From Verticillium longisporum (taxonomy: Eukaryota > Ascomycota > Sordariomycetes > Glomerellales > Plectosphaerellaceae), in contig JAETXT010000006.1 in NCBI GenBank assembly GCA_019188255.1, positions 1,550,001-1,614,000 on the forward strand: a stretch of 64,000 bases of DNA. Reading direction: 5' to 3'. This document shows, piece by piece, positions 22,616 through 32,005 of this stretch; positions within the stretch are counted from its first letter, which is position 1, and the number at the start of each line of letters is the position of its first letter. Made by a program: the position numbers and the translations under genes. Under the pieces are notes generated by a model. It saw nothing but the letters and a program-made list of their open reading frames with translations. It did no database searches and had not been told where the DNA came from.

Positions 22616-23448
22616 CAGCGCTGCCATCAATTCAATTAATTCAAATATTAGGGGTAGAATTGACTATTTAATATATTTCGGACTATAGATCTAACTATTT
22701 AGATTAATTAATTGGATTTAATATAGTTTGAATTAGTAAATGAAGCTATCGCTAACTAGATAATATATATAGAAATAGCTACGGCTCTAGGGGGCTAGGT
22801 CTAGAGTCAGGTCTTAGGGACCAGGCAGGCGTTATGCTAGGAACACTTAATAGAAGCTATATAGCTATTCTATAGGTATAAGATAGATGAACTTAGCTAT
22901 CTAGGTAGGTAGGCTATATAGGCTTAAGTAAGTAGAAGCAGGTTACGTATCTATAGGCAGGTTACGTACCTATAGATAGGTTACGTACCTATAGACAGGT
23001 CATATGCCTATAGACAGGTCACGTGCCTATAGATAGGTCACATGCCTATAGACAGGTCACGTGCCTATAGACAGGTCACGTGCCTATAGACAGGTCACGT
23101 GCCTATAGACAGGTTACGTGCCTATAGACAGGTCACGTGCCTATAGACAGGTTACGTGCCTATAGACAGGTCACGTACCTATAGGTCAGGCCACAGGCCA
23201 GGCCACAGGCGGCCTTCAGGCAGGGCCATAGGGCAGGCCATTCCATTCCGTAATAACGTGCAATTCTATTTTTTAGTTATATGATCTACTAGAATATAGA
23301 AATCCCGAGATTTATATATAACTTAATAGTATTTAAATAGTTAATTGATTCGAATAGGGTAATTTAACTATTTAAATCGTGAAATAGGTATCATTTGATT
23401 AGTTGTTTGACTATTTGAATTGATAGGATTGAATTGACGGCAGCGCTG
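22616..23448. mobile_element. hAT-like MITE copy B, with expanded minisatellite
   Basis: The element is 833 bp with ends beginning CAGCGCTGCC and inverted partner sequence. It is flanked by 8-bp duplications GCCACGCA (22608-22615) and GCTACGCA (23449-23456), which differ by one C/T transition. It is the reverse complement of MITE A over its full length but has 13 copies of a 19-bp unit where A has about two. It carries no coding sequence. Confidence 0.88.
22939..23185. repeat. 19-bp minisatellite inside MITE B (13 units)
   Basis: Thirteen head-to-tail units of CAGGTCACGTGCCTATAGA follow one another exactly, with variation at a few positions (CAC/TAC, GTG/GTA/ATG). Many units contain the palindrome CACGTG. 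The variants are mostly C/T and G/A. Confidence 0.95.
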
Positions 23449-23820
23449 GCTACGCAAGCTTTTCGTAACCACATTGTACGATACACACAGGTAAGCGTTT
23501 TTTCGTGACGTGTACGCAAAGAGTTGCAGCTGAGACGGAAGCAGCATCACCAGACGCCGGAGATGAAGGAGAGAGCTCGAAGCCTGGGAGAAAACCTGCT
23601 GGACTATGATGGCTGTGCACAGCTATGGGTCAGGACGTGGGATGACTGGCTGGCCTTCTACAATAGCAAGGAGTACGCTGCAGCCTTGAGCGACGACTGT
23701 GATAGATTCATGGCGCTCCCCATAACGTACATGGTCGGTTACGAGAACCTTGTCGTGGGTGATGCTTCCAAGGTCACGGGTGGCAAGGACGGCATGGACA
23801 TCACCTTGTTGAAGGCTTAG

Positions 23821-25549
23821 CTCAAGGAAGATACTGTGTCAGCAGGAATTCAAATGAATGTAGCAGCGGCTGTATTATTACTGTCGTCATAAATACAAAA
23901 CCATAAGATCACAGATCTACCACTAATGCGGAACCCTTGGCATGATAGCTATATTCTATCTTCCCTTTCGGGAGATCAGTAGCCTCTCTCCTATGCCTAT
24001 ATGAAAATATATACTATTAATCCTCAAGGCTATTATAAGGCGGAATAGGAGTTTCTAATAATGCATCTATATTGCTCGTTATCTATAATATTATTATATC
24101 CTAGAACCTAGGATAGCTTATATATTATTATTATTCTCTGCACCTACTATAGATTAATATATAAAGCAACTACTACCTATTAAAACATAGAAGCGTATTT
24201 AAATAATACTATAATAATTAGTAATATACCCTAATTAAATATAATAAGTTAAATTATTAAATAGCTAAATAAATAGACCGATTTCCTATAGTTAAATAAC
24301 TAAATCTATAGTATTTCGATATTTAGATATTTAGTAAACGTTTAAATATATATTTAGGCCTAGAATATAGCTATTCCGAGCCCTAGGACCTATAAAAAGG
24401 CCTATCTAATTAATTAAAAAGTCGTACTATTAATAAGAAGGAGTCTCTTATTAATAGTACGATAATACTAATAGTAGGATTCGAACCTATAGCCTCTAAT
24501 AGGGTACTAGAGATCCTAATTAACCAGGCAACTAGCTTCTATTAATATCTATAAAGAAGACTCTATTTATATTATCTAATATACTTATACCTATATATAT
24601 AGGGTATTAGAACCTAGGGTAATTCCCCTAAAGTTATAATTCTATTAATATAGTAATTCTATTAATATAGCCTACCTATAATATTACTATAATAGCTCTT
24701 ACGCCCTTAAAGCTATTCCTATACTATTATCGTTATTAATATATCTTTTACTATCTTTAGAACCCGCCCCCCTACCTCTATTTACGCTTAGCTCTCTAAA
24801 TTAAATTACTCTAATCCCGACCTCCTTATAACTATTTAGCATAGCCGCTATTTTACCCTCGATACTCTTATTATAAAGAAGGGCTCTAGAGGCTATATAA
24901 ACTAGATTAAGGATTATAGGATCTTTATAATAGAGCTCCTTAATAAAAGGAATACCTTTAGCGAGAGCTTCTAGGTCTATAGTCTCTATAATAAGAGATA
25001 GGATCTAATACTATTTAAAGCCTCTATAATAACTTCTTCGAGCCTCTATCTAAGGAAGAGATATAGGATATTCGAGGGATCCTTAATAGAGGATATCTCT
25101 TAGAGTTCTTTAAATACTTCTCTTCTATTTTATTTATAATATCCTATTACTCTATTAAGGGCTCGAATAGAAAGGCTAAAAGAGCTCGCCTTTAGCTTCG
25201 TTATTAATATAAACTAGCTATTTAACGTTTTTAATAACCTATTCCTATATTATTTATTATTAAATCTAAATCCGAATATATATAATAACCTCTTTTAAAA
25301 TCGAAGGAGTCTATATATAAAATTTAATCGAATCTTTATATAGAAGAAGAAGTAGATATAAATAGAACTTTAAGCTTCTTTAATAGATATTTATCTCTTT
25401 TATAATTATTAGACCTCTCTAAATCGCTTTAGGATATTTATAATATCTATATATTATATTAATAGCTAAAAGTAATAATAATAATATCTCTTAATATTTT
25501 ATAAATAGCTAAATACTTATATAAATACTTTTATAGTTAATATTATTAT
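23821..25549. other. 3' flank of EthD gene grading into RIP-degraded AT-rich DNA
   Basis: About 60 bp of normal-composition 3' flank is followed by AT-rich sequence without open frames. Two features stand out: a palindromic pair (GTCGTACTATTAATAAG and its inverse, about 24421-24460) and the tRNA-like sequence at 24467-24536. The block is continuous with the AT-rich DNA after the copia insertion at 32006. Confidence 0.6.
24467..24536 (-). other. Degenerate tRNA-like sequence (tRNA pseudogene or SINE head)
   Basis: The reverse strand is 70 nt and folds like a tRNA. The acceptor arms GCTAGTT/TATTAGT pair at six positions counting G-U. An anticodon stem CTCTA/TAGAG is present. The T-arm is ATAGG-TTCGAAT-CCTAC with one A-C mismatch. 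The D-arm is reduced to about three pairs and the anticodon loop has nine bases, so it is unlikely to be functional. The mismatch fits a G-to-A RIP change. Confidence 0.35.
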
Positions 25550-25835
25550 TGTTGAGAGGGCTTCACTGCTTATGTGAACCCCGTTTCATTGCTTTGGCTG
25601 TGCCTGAGAGCTCTGAATAGGTAGGGTAGGTGATATAAGTCTTGTGATGTAGTTGATGATCTCTCTCTGAATTACCACTACCTACGTGAGTCAGATATAC
25701 CCATCTGATTCACCGATCACGTAAGCTGTGATTCACGTGCTCCTGAGAGCTGTGAATCCCAGCCACGGTGATCACCATATCGGTGATCCCCTACCGAGAT
25801 CACTGCCCTAGGGAACCCCTAATATTGGTTCAACA
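25550..25835 (-). repeat. Copia 3' LTR
   Basis: The 286-bp repeat is identical to 31714-32000 apart from one fewer C in a C-run near the end. On the coding strand it is the downstream LTR. Confidence 0.95.
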
Positions 25836-26374
25836 CTGGCTCTCTTTTCTTTGTGGATAGAACAGCCGTGAGAACCAATATTGGGAGCTGTCGCTAGGGT
25901 CGATAGCCGCTCCAACGCGCTTCCAATCTCCAGTCTTCGGCGCGTTAGATCTGCTCTTCCAGCCTTAAAGTGAACAATTAACAGTAGGAGAACAATGAAT
26001 AGGATAAGGAAAAGTGGCGTGCCGTCGTGAAGGGCATGCTGACGATCGCCGAGGAGGAGGAGGCGAAGGGGGTGACGACCCCAACAAGGACCTCGATGGT
26101 CTTTGTAATGCCGACCGCAAGGCGGCTGGGCGGGCCGCAGCTCTGCGGCTCTTTGACTGCCTCTGGTGGGACTCGCCAGAGCAGTCAAACTCGGATTCTT
26201 CGAATTCCGAGGCCTAGTCCGCTTTGCGGAGCGGTTGCTTTGCTGTTTTGCTGATCGCGGGGTCGTCGTTTTTGCTTCTGGGGTGCTCGTTTTTAGGCTT
26301 TGCTGCATTTTTGCTAATATCAATTGCCTTTGCCCCCTGACTGTTCTTTTCTTGACGTTTGACCCATCCTTCAA
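25808..26374 (-). CDS. Possible small extra reading frame at copia 3' end
   Basis: A 188-codon frame overlaps the end of the polyprotein in another frame and runs into the 3' LTR. Past the overlap it has a basic stretch and one strongly hydrophobic segment (FLILFIVLLLLIVHF), which would be a single membrane helix. I recognise no family. Chance is the leading explanation; an accessory membrane protein is the alternative. Confidence 0.2.
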   Translation of the reverse strand: MKDGSNVKKRTVRGQRQLILAKMQQSLKTSTPEAKTTTPRSAKQQSNRSAKRTRPRNSKNPSLTALASPTRGSQRAAELRPAQPPCGRHYKDHRGPCWGRHPLRLLLLGDRQHALHDGTPLFLILFIVLLLLIVHFKAGRADLTRRRLEIGSALERLSTLATAPNIGSHGCSIHKEKRASVEPILGVP

Positions 26375-29300
26375 TCCTGATTGTGACTTCGTTAGAGCTC
26401 ACTAGCGCTTCCAGTGCCTGGTTTGGCGCTCCCTTGGTCATTGAATCTGCAGGGTTATCGCCTCCGGCGATCCAACGAATTTCGTCGACTTCGCGTTCTT
26501 CGTAGCTTTGCCGTAACGCCATGAGATCTATCATTAGGCGTTTCTCTGCTGTCGCGCTCAGTTGAACCAGGCATTGGTAGAGCGAGTAGCTGTCGGTGCA
26601 GATAACCATCCGTGGGAGCGGCAGTTCTAAGCGTTTACAGATCTTTTGGAGCGTCTGTTTAAGGACATAAGCCGCGTCGAAGCCGCTAACCATCCCATAG
26701 ATCTCGCTAGCCAGAACTGAACGCGTAACCCGTTTACACTTAATGGATTGCCAATGGAGGATATTGCCGCGCACCGTGAAGGCGTTCTCCTGATCGCAGG
26801 AACGTTCGTTACCAAGGAGGACAACGAATCCGATCTGTGAACTTAGGTCCTTATTGTTGGCGAAGGAGCCGTCAACAAATACGTAAAGTTGGGCCGTTGA
26901 GAGATCCAGGCGCACGTAATTCAGGCCACGGCCTGCGTTGGCGATCTGCCATTGTATGCGTTTGTTGAGCCGTTCAAAGTCGTCCTCCTGTGGGTTCTTG
27001 GCTTGGGCTGCAACAGAGAAATCGAAGGCTGCCTCTGGTTGACAGGTTGAAGCAATATAGGCACCGCGAGCTCTCTGGGCGATGTATTCCTGCTCTGAGC
27101 TCGCTGTCCCTGGGGTTACCAGCTCTAGGCGATCACCTTGGCCTTTCTGTTGAATCGTGAGATCTTCAGTTCCAACTTTGATGATACAGCCGTTGAAGAC
27201 GCCGTCAGATCCTGCGTTAAGGACGGAAGCAGGCTTTGCCCGGAAGCCAGCGCTTTCGAGCTCTGTTTGTTCCTTTTGTATGAACGCGGGCTCTCCGAGG
27301 TTGAGGGTGTCGTCAGTCTGCATTCCGACCAGTCCAAAGCTCTCTCCAGCTCTGGTTAGAAGCAAACACGGATCGTAGCCCGTTGGAACGGCGTTTAGGC
27401 GCTCTCTGTGGTGGCGCTGATAGGTTACAAACCAATGGAGACCTGACTCTGCGATGCCATAGAGCGGCTTCACAACGTGGAAGACGATTCCGTCGGGGTA
27501 TCTATGCTGTAGCTCCTTGGGAACGCGCAGGAGAACGTTGCGTAACAGATCTGTAGCGCTCTGGGTGTAGGCTTGACTGATATCACGGAGCATCAACTGG
27601 TGGCCACGTTGCTGTAGCGTTGGGGTGATCGCTAGGATCAGTCGTTGGCTACAGCGCATGATCGTGGGCGACTGCGTTAGCAGGGTTGTCTTCTCCCAGT
27701 CACTGTGTCCCTGAACCACCAGTCTTGACTTCTCATATGGGGCTTGAGGGAGGCCTTTCACCTCTCTTACAAGCCGGCATCCAAAGATCTTAGCACTGGG
27801 AAACGCGGATCTCCTGATCGGCACGATCACTCCAGCTGCCAGGAGTGAGTCGATTTCCTCCCAGTCGGACTGTTCAAATGGCTTCCCAGGGGTCGTTATT
27901 CTGCCTTCATTGCGTAGTTGAACAGCTAGGTCGTACCCCTGCTGTTCCCTTTTGACAATGAATTGGCGCTCGATCTGTGAAGTCCCGGTCGCACTGCTCT
28001 TGCGATCCGTGAAAGCCGCCTGTAACAGATTCGTGGCGTTTGTTGACTTCCTGGGTCTCCCGCGTCGTCGTGGTAGAATTGGCTCTGGGTACTCAAATGG
28101 TTCTGGGGTCTCTGGAGTTCGAACCACTATTGTCTCCCCAGCCTGCTGATCCGGCGATCTGTTGTACGGCTTAACGTGTGTTCCTCTGAACTCCGTTGGG
28201 CCGTTAACCATTTCGACCGTGACCGCCGTGTCAGAAACCGATATGACCTTGTAGGGACCGGTCCATTTCTCCCGCTCTCGGAACACAAGAACGTCGCTTC
28301 CCAGCTCCAGCGATCTCGGCAGCAACTGCTTGGTATCTGGTCCGTTACGGGTATTGAGAGCGTCATTGACCTTCCGCTTGGCGACCATTCGCCGAAGCTC
28401 CGCCATCGCCTTATTGACCGCTTCGGCGCGCTGCGCCTGGGTCGCGGTGGGCGCTGAGTTGGCGGTGATCCTGGGCATCGCCCCGAATACGAGCAGTGTA
28501 GGCACTAATCCGTTGGGCCCAGCGGTGTCGTTTACCGCCTTCACAGCTCCTTGAAGCAGCGATTCTAGGCTCGTGTCGCGAGACTCTGCCTTCAAGATCT
28601 CGTACGCTCTGCGTATCGGCTTATGGTAGCTCTCAACCTTGCCGATTGACCAATGGGCCTCTACAGGGATCTGATGGCAGGTCATGCCTAGGAGGCGTGC
28701 CTCTGCCCTGAACTCTGCGGAGGCAAAGTTCGTTCCAGCGTCAACAGTTACGACGTCTGGAGGCCCAAGGTATGTATCCAACCAGCACCTCTTGAGAGCT
28801 TCCCACGTCGCGCGAGCTGTGAAATTGGGAATGAAAGTTGCGGACTGGAATCCTGTGCTCGCGTCGATCACATGAAGAACGGGCTTTCCATCCAAGTGCA
28901 TAATATCGACCAAAATCTCGTAATTGAAGTCGATATCTGACCTCAGGGCAAACTTGAAGCGTTGCGGGGACTTCCCTTTGATCTGACAATGGTGGCAGAA
29001 GCGGTTTATCAGCTCCAGAGCGTCCCGATTCACGTCCTGGTCTGCTCTCTGGAGCAGGTTCCATAGCTTCTCTACAGATGGGTGACCGAACCGCTTGTGA
29101 ATGCGTCGGAGCTCTGCTTCTGTCAGAAACGCTGCTCCATCGCTCTCTGTCCCCATCATGTATGTGATCCCGGAGCTGGTATGGGTCTTCGTATCCAGGA
29201 AGAACCATGGGTGGCCCCATTTGCGAAAAATGGGCGTACGCTCCTGGATCTCCCCAACGCGCTTTACCAGCTCGTTACGCGTGTTGTCTAGGTAGACTCC

Positions 29301-31451
29301 GAGATCGTCCATATCCTTGATGCAAAGCAGGAATGGGGTATCCGTTGGGACGATATGGAACGTGATTCTCCCAATTGGCGTTGGAACAGTGATCTCCTCC
29401 GTCGTGGAAATGGGATTTCCTGCTCCGAATCTCACTCTGGCCCCTATTCCCTGCTTGTTGACTGTTAGGCTTGGTATTAGGGCTATTAGGGCCCTTGTTT
29501 GTGAAGCTCCTGCTGTGGAAACTGATGCCGCGCCTGTATCAGGGATGATGCCGTACCACGTGGAAGTGCTATTGATCTGATACTGGGTGAAGAGCTGCTC
29601 TATCGGAGCTGTCATTTCAGCCTTCGGACTGCTCCCCCTGATTCTGTGTTGGAACGACTCATTTGCTAGGAAGTGTGCAGTATGGGCATTCATCAGTTCG
29701 CTCTCGGGATCAGACCCAAAGGCATCGTCTGCTCCCAGCTCATCGGAAGTGGGATTGTCTGATTCCGAGCTCTCAGCAGGTTCCATTGCTGTTAAAAACT
29801 GACGGTATCCCTTCCGCTGATCCCCACGCGCTTCCTGCATGCGTTTCCACTGCTCTTTCGAACGTTGTTGCTCCTCGGGAGAGTGCTTCGTCGATCTGCA
29901 GTCTCGTTTAGAGCATATCCAGCATTTGCGAATTCTGGATGGCTGACGATCATTGGTTCTGCGTACCGACTGCTCTCTGCGATCTCCCCTTCCACTGGCT
30001 TGGCGATATCCGCTCCCATAACGTCTGTCGGTGTAGAAGTGCCCAGGCGTTCTGGTGTTCTCCTCCACCTTCAGTGTGCTCTTGAGCTGTGCGGATAGCG
30101 CATTGAAAGATCGCTCCGGCCTTGCTAGTGCAATCTTCAGCTCTGGGACGCCTTGAACCGCCCTCAGAGTGTTCACATAGAGATGAGTCTCTTCCTTGAA
30201 CGCAGGGCCAAGTGCTCTCTGGCACCGCTGAAGCCTATCCAGAAGGATCTGGAGAACTTCCATTCGCGGCTTTCCTGCGTTATCAGCTTCTGCCGCTATA
30301 GAGTGGAACGTCATCGAGCTCCAGTCTGTATGATACTGTGCTCTGTTGATCTCCGAATCGAACTGTTGTTTGATCGCTAGGTACATTTGACGGAGTCCCA
30401 TGCTCCGGTTCATGTGCTCTAGGAAGAAAGTTTGCGCGCGCCCTGAAAGTATACTCGGGAAGAGCGCGTGGAGCTGCGTATAGCGGATTTGCAGCAGTTC
30501 GCAAACGTCCGTGAAGATACGCATTTTATCGTCAAGGATATCGTATGTCTCCCCAGAGTAATTGCTCTCCTTGTTCCAGAGCGATGCGAATTGCTTGATT
30601 ACAGCTCCGTCGATCGGTGAATTCACCGATTCGTGTGGCGGCAGAGCATGGTACCAAGCTGGTGGGTTCTGGGTGACATTTGGGGGTGGGGTCTCATTTC
30701 TTCGCGATTGAGGCGTGATCTCTCGTTGGCTGGATTGCCTGCTCCGTTGATCAGACAACCCTGGAACCAGGGGCTGTCGGGGATCTGTCCTCCCCGTTCG
30801 TAGTTTTCGGATTTGGGATAGCTGGGCGTTCCCCGTGGGTTGCTGCTCGTCGTCCCACTGGTCTCGCTGTTCCTCTGCTCTTTGGAGCACTGAATCCCGG
30901 TCGGCAGTGATCGACTCCGTCGCGTCGGGCATCTCTTCCCATGAAAGCATTGGGACTAGTCTCTTCGACGTCTTAGCGTTTGCTGCTCCTGGAAGAGGGA
31001 TCCCGCGCTCTGCTAGATACACCTTCAGCGCTCGAGTGATCGTTGTATTGCAGGAGTCAAAGTCCTCTTCGGTCCAGCCCTGGAAGTCTTCGATAAACGC
31101 CTCCAGGAGGTGAACTCCCTTCATGGTCCCGTATGCGCTCATTGCCTTAAGGATCCAGGCGCTCTTGAGATCTGCGGATGCCGAATCCAGTGATCCAGGG
31201 AACCGTGATTCTGCTCCATTAACGATGAAGTCAATATCGAGACCCTTCCTGACCTTCTGCGTTAGGCGTGATATGCCGAGTTCTTCCAGAATGCCGTCGA
31301 ACTCCTGTTGCATCTTTTCAGCGCTCTCTGGCTCTGTCACGGAGCTATTGCCGTGATCCGAGGAGCTCATTGTCGCTGATTTTGTTGAAGCTCTGCTACG
31401 GCTGATTGACTGTTCCGTAGAGCTTCGTTTGTCGGGTTTGGTGGCTAGCAA
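26214..31451 (-). CDS. Copia Gag-Pol polyprotein
   Basis: This is one uninterrupted frame of 1745 residues. The gag-like region occupies about residues 1-480, with a variant zinc knuckle CWICSKRDCRSTKH near 509. The aspartic protease site is DTGAAS near 637. The pre-integrase zinc region has HKRFGH near 784 and CHHC near 820. The integrase core has VDIMHLD (about 848), VDAGTNF (about 905) and KVESYH (about 937). Reverse transcriptase has DISQAYTQS (about 1289) and the catalytic QTDDT (about 1378). RNase H has VDGSFANN, SEIYGM, CTDSYS and GGDNPADS between about 1525 and 1665. The order protease, integrase, RT, RNase H defines copia rather than Gypsy. It makes cDNA in cytoplasmic particles and integrates it in the nucleus. 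All catalytic residues I can check are present. Confidence 0.95.
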   Translation of the reverse strand: MLATKPDKRSSTEQSISRSRASTKSATMSSSDHGNSSVTEPESAEKMQQEFDGILEELGISRLTQKVRKGLDIDFIVNGAESRFPGSLDSASADLKSAWILKAMSAYGTMKGVHLLEAFIEDFQGWTEEDFDSCNTTITRALKVYLAERGIPLPGAANAKTSKRLVPMLSWEEMPDATESITADRDSVLQRAEEQRDQWDDEQQPTGNAQLSQIRKLRTGRTDPRQPLVPGLSDQRSRQSSQREITPQSRRNETPPPNVTQNPPAWYHALPPHESVNSPIDGAVIKQFASLWNKESNYSGETYDILDDKMRIFTDVCELLQIRYTQLHALFPSILSGRAQTFFLEHMNRSMGLRQMYLAIKQQFDSEINRAQYHTDWSSMTFHSIAAEADNAGKPRMEVLQILLDRLQRCQRALGPAFKEETHLYVNTLRAVQGVPELKIALARPERSFNALSAQLKSTLKVEENTRTPGHFYTDRRYGSGYRQASGRGDRREQSVRRTNDRQPSRIRKCWICSKRDCRSTKHSPEEQQRSKEQWKRMQEARGDQRKGYRQFLTAMEPAESSESDNPTSDELGADDAFGSDPESELMNAHTAHFLANESFQHRIRGSSPKAEMTAPIEQLFTQYQINSTSTWYGIIPDTGAASVSTAGASQTRALIALIPSLTVNKQGIGARVRFGAGNPISTTEEITVPTPIGRITFHIVPTDTPFLLCIKDMDDLGVYLDNTRNELVKRVGEIQERTPIFRKWGHPWFFLDTKTHTSSGITYMMGTESDGAAFLTEAELRRIHKRFGHPSVEKLWNLLQRADQDVNRDALELINRFCHHCQIKGKSPQRFKFALRSDIDFNYEILVDIMHLDGKPVLHVIDASTGFQSATFIPNFTARATWEALKRCWLDTYLGPPDVVTVDAGTNFASAEFRAEARLLGMTCHQIPVEAHWSIGKVESYHKPIRRAYEILKAESRDTSLESLLQGAVKAVNDTAGPNGLVPTLLVFGAMPRITANSAPTATQAQRAEAVNKAMAELRRMVAKRKVNDALNTRNGPDTKQLLPRSLELGSDVLVFREREKWTGPYKVISVSDTAVTVEMVNGPTEFRGTHVKPYNRSPDQQAGETIVVRTPETPEPFEYPEPILPRRRGRPRKSTNATNLLQAAFTDRKSSATGTSQIERQFIVKREQQGYDLAVQLRNEGRITTPGKPFEQSDWEEIDSLLAAGVIVPIRRSAFPSAKIFGCRLVREVKGLPQAPYEKSRLVVQGHSDWEKTTLLTQSPTIMRCSQRLILAITPTLQQRGHQLMLRDISQAYTQSATDLLRNVLLRVPKELQHRYPDGIVFHVVKPLYGIAESGLHWFVTYQRHHRERLNAVPTGYDPCLLLTRAGESFGLVGMQTDDTLNLGEPAFIQKEQTELESAGFRAKPASVLNAGSDGVFNGCIIKVGTEDLTIQQKGQGDRLELVTPGTASSEQEYIAQRARGAYIASTCQPEAAFDFSVAAQAKNPQEDDFERLNKRIQWQIANAGRGLNYVRLDLSTAQLYVFVDGSFANNKDLSSQIGFVVLLGNERSCDQENAFTVRGNILHWQSIKCKRVTRSVLASEIYGMVSGFDAAYVLKQTLQKICKRLELPLPRMVICTDSYSLYQCLVQLSATAEKRLMIDLMALRQSYEEREVDEIRWIAGGDNPADSMTKGAPNQALEALVSSNEVTIRIEGWVKRQEKNSQGAKAIDISKNAAKPKNEHPRSKNDDPAISKTAKQPLRKAD

Positions 31452-31713
31452 TATAGCCTAGGTGGTGATCTTGGGCGTAGGAGTCCTGAGGTACTCGAAG
31501 CAGACGGTGCTCCTACAGATCACGTAACAGGGGATTTCCCTGCTACCAAGCTCTCACAAGAGTCCTGAAGTACTCAAAGCAAACGGTGCTCTTGCGATCA
31601 CTTGTAAAGTGTAACCGATGAGCTCACGCACAGCGAATTTGCTATCCGTGGGATCGATCCTGACTTTTCCAGCTCTAGCTGTTCTGTGTTACGTTGAACG
31701 CAACACTGATCAG

Positions 31714-32000
31714 TGTTGAGAGGGCTTCACTGCTTATGTGAACCCCGTTTCATTGCTTTGGCTGTGCCTGAGAGCTCTGAATAGGTAGGGTAGGTGATAT
31801 AAGTCTTGTGATGTAGTTGATGATCTCTCTCTGAATTACCACTACCTACGTGAGTCAGATATACCCATCTGATTCACCGATCACGTAAGCTGTGATTCAC
31901 GTGCTCCTGAGAGCTGTGAATCCCAGCCACGGTGATCACCATATCGGTGATCCCCTACCGAGATCACTGCCCTAGGGAACCCCCTAATATTGGTTCAACA
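31714..32000 (-). repeat. Copia 5' LTR (promoter LTR)
   Basis: The 287-bp repeat lies upstream of the polyprotein on the coding strand, with a 262-bp leader between it and the start codon. It should contain the element's promoter. Confidence 0.95.
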
Positions 32001-32005
32001 ATTAT

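Larger units (their letters stand above)
22437..23820 (+). pseudogene. EthD-domain protein gene disrupted by a hAT MITE
   Basis: The first coding segment (22437-22615) starts MPWQKID and contains the EthD core motif (DTFFSHWSTVHADLAVAT). The MITE interrupts at 22616-23448. Removing it with one 8-bp target copy restores the frame: after the TSD the sequence reads QAFRNHIVRYTQ. An intron then starts at 23491, with 3' sites possible at 23529 or 23544; the latter gives the better family match. The final exon carries QTPEMKERAR, LDYDGCAQLWV and FMALPITYMVGYENLVVGD, and ends at 23820. EthD proteins are small dimeric alpha/beta-barrel proteins. In fungi they include dehydratase- or decarboxylase-like enzymes of aromatic and polyketide metabolism (family knowledge). 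With the MITE in place no intact protein is expected, unless the insert is spliced out. Confidence 0.82.
25550..32000 (-). mobile_element. Intact Ty1/copia LTR retrotransposon
   Basis: The element is 6451 bp, flanked by the 5-bp target duplication ATTAT (25545-25549 and 32001-32005). The LTRs (25550-25835 and 31714-32000) begin TGTTGAGAGG and end TTCAACA, and differ by a single C. It encodes one 1745-codon polyprotein on the minus strand. Purine-rich AAAGAAAAGAGAG next to the 3' LTR (about 25840-25855) is a plausible polypurine tract. The near-identical LTRs and open frame indicate a very recent insertion with no RIP. It landed in already AT-rich DNA. Confidence 0.96.

Noticed and set aside
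22939..23185. Regular repeats resembling a CRISPR array
   Set aside because: Units are contiguous 19-bp tandem copies without spacers, in a eukaryotic MITE; it is a minisatellite.
9421..23820. Calling the locus a polyketide biosynthetic cluster because of the EthD, MBL and OYE genes
   Set aside because: No synthase or other backbone enzyme is present in the window; transporters and dehydrogenases fit catabolism equally well.
26014..31356. Many plus-strand frames across the copia element
   Set aside because: Antisense shadows of the polyprotein.
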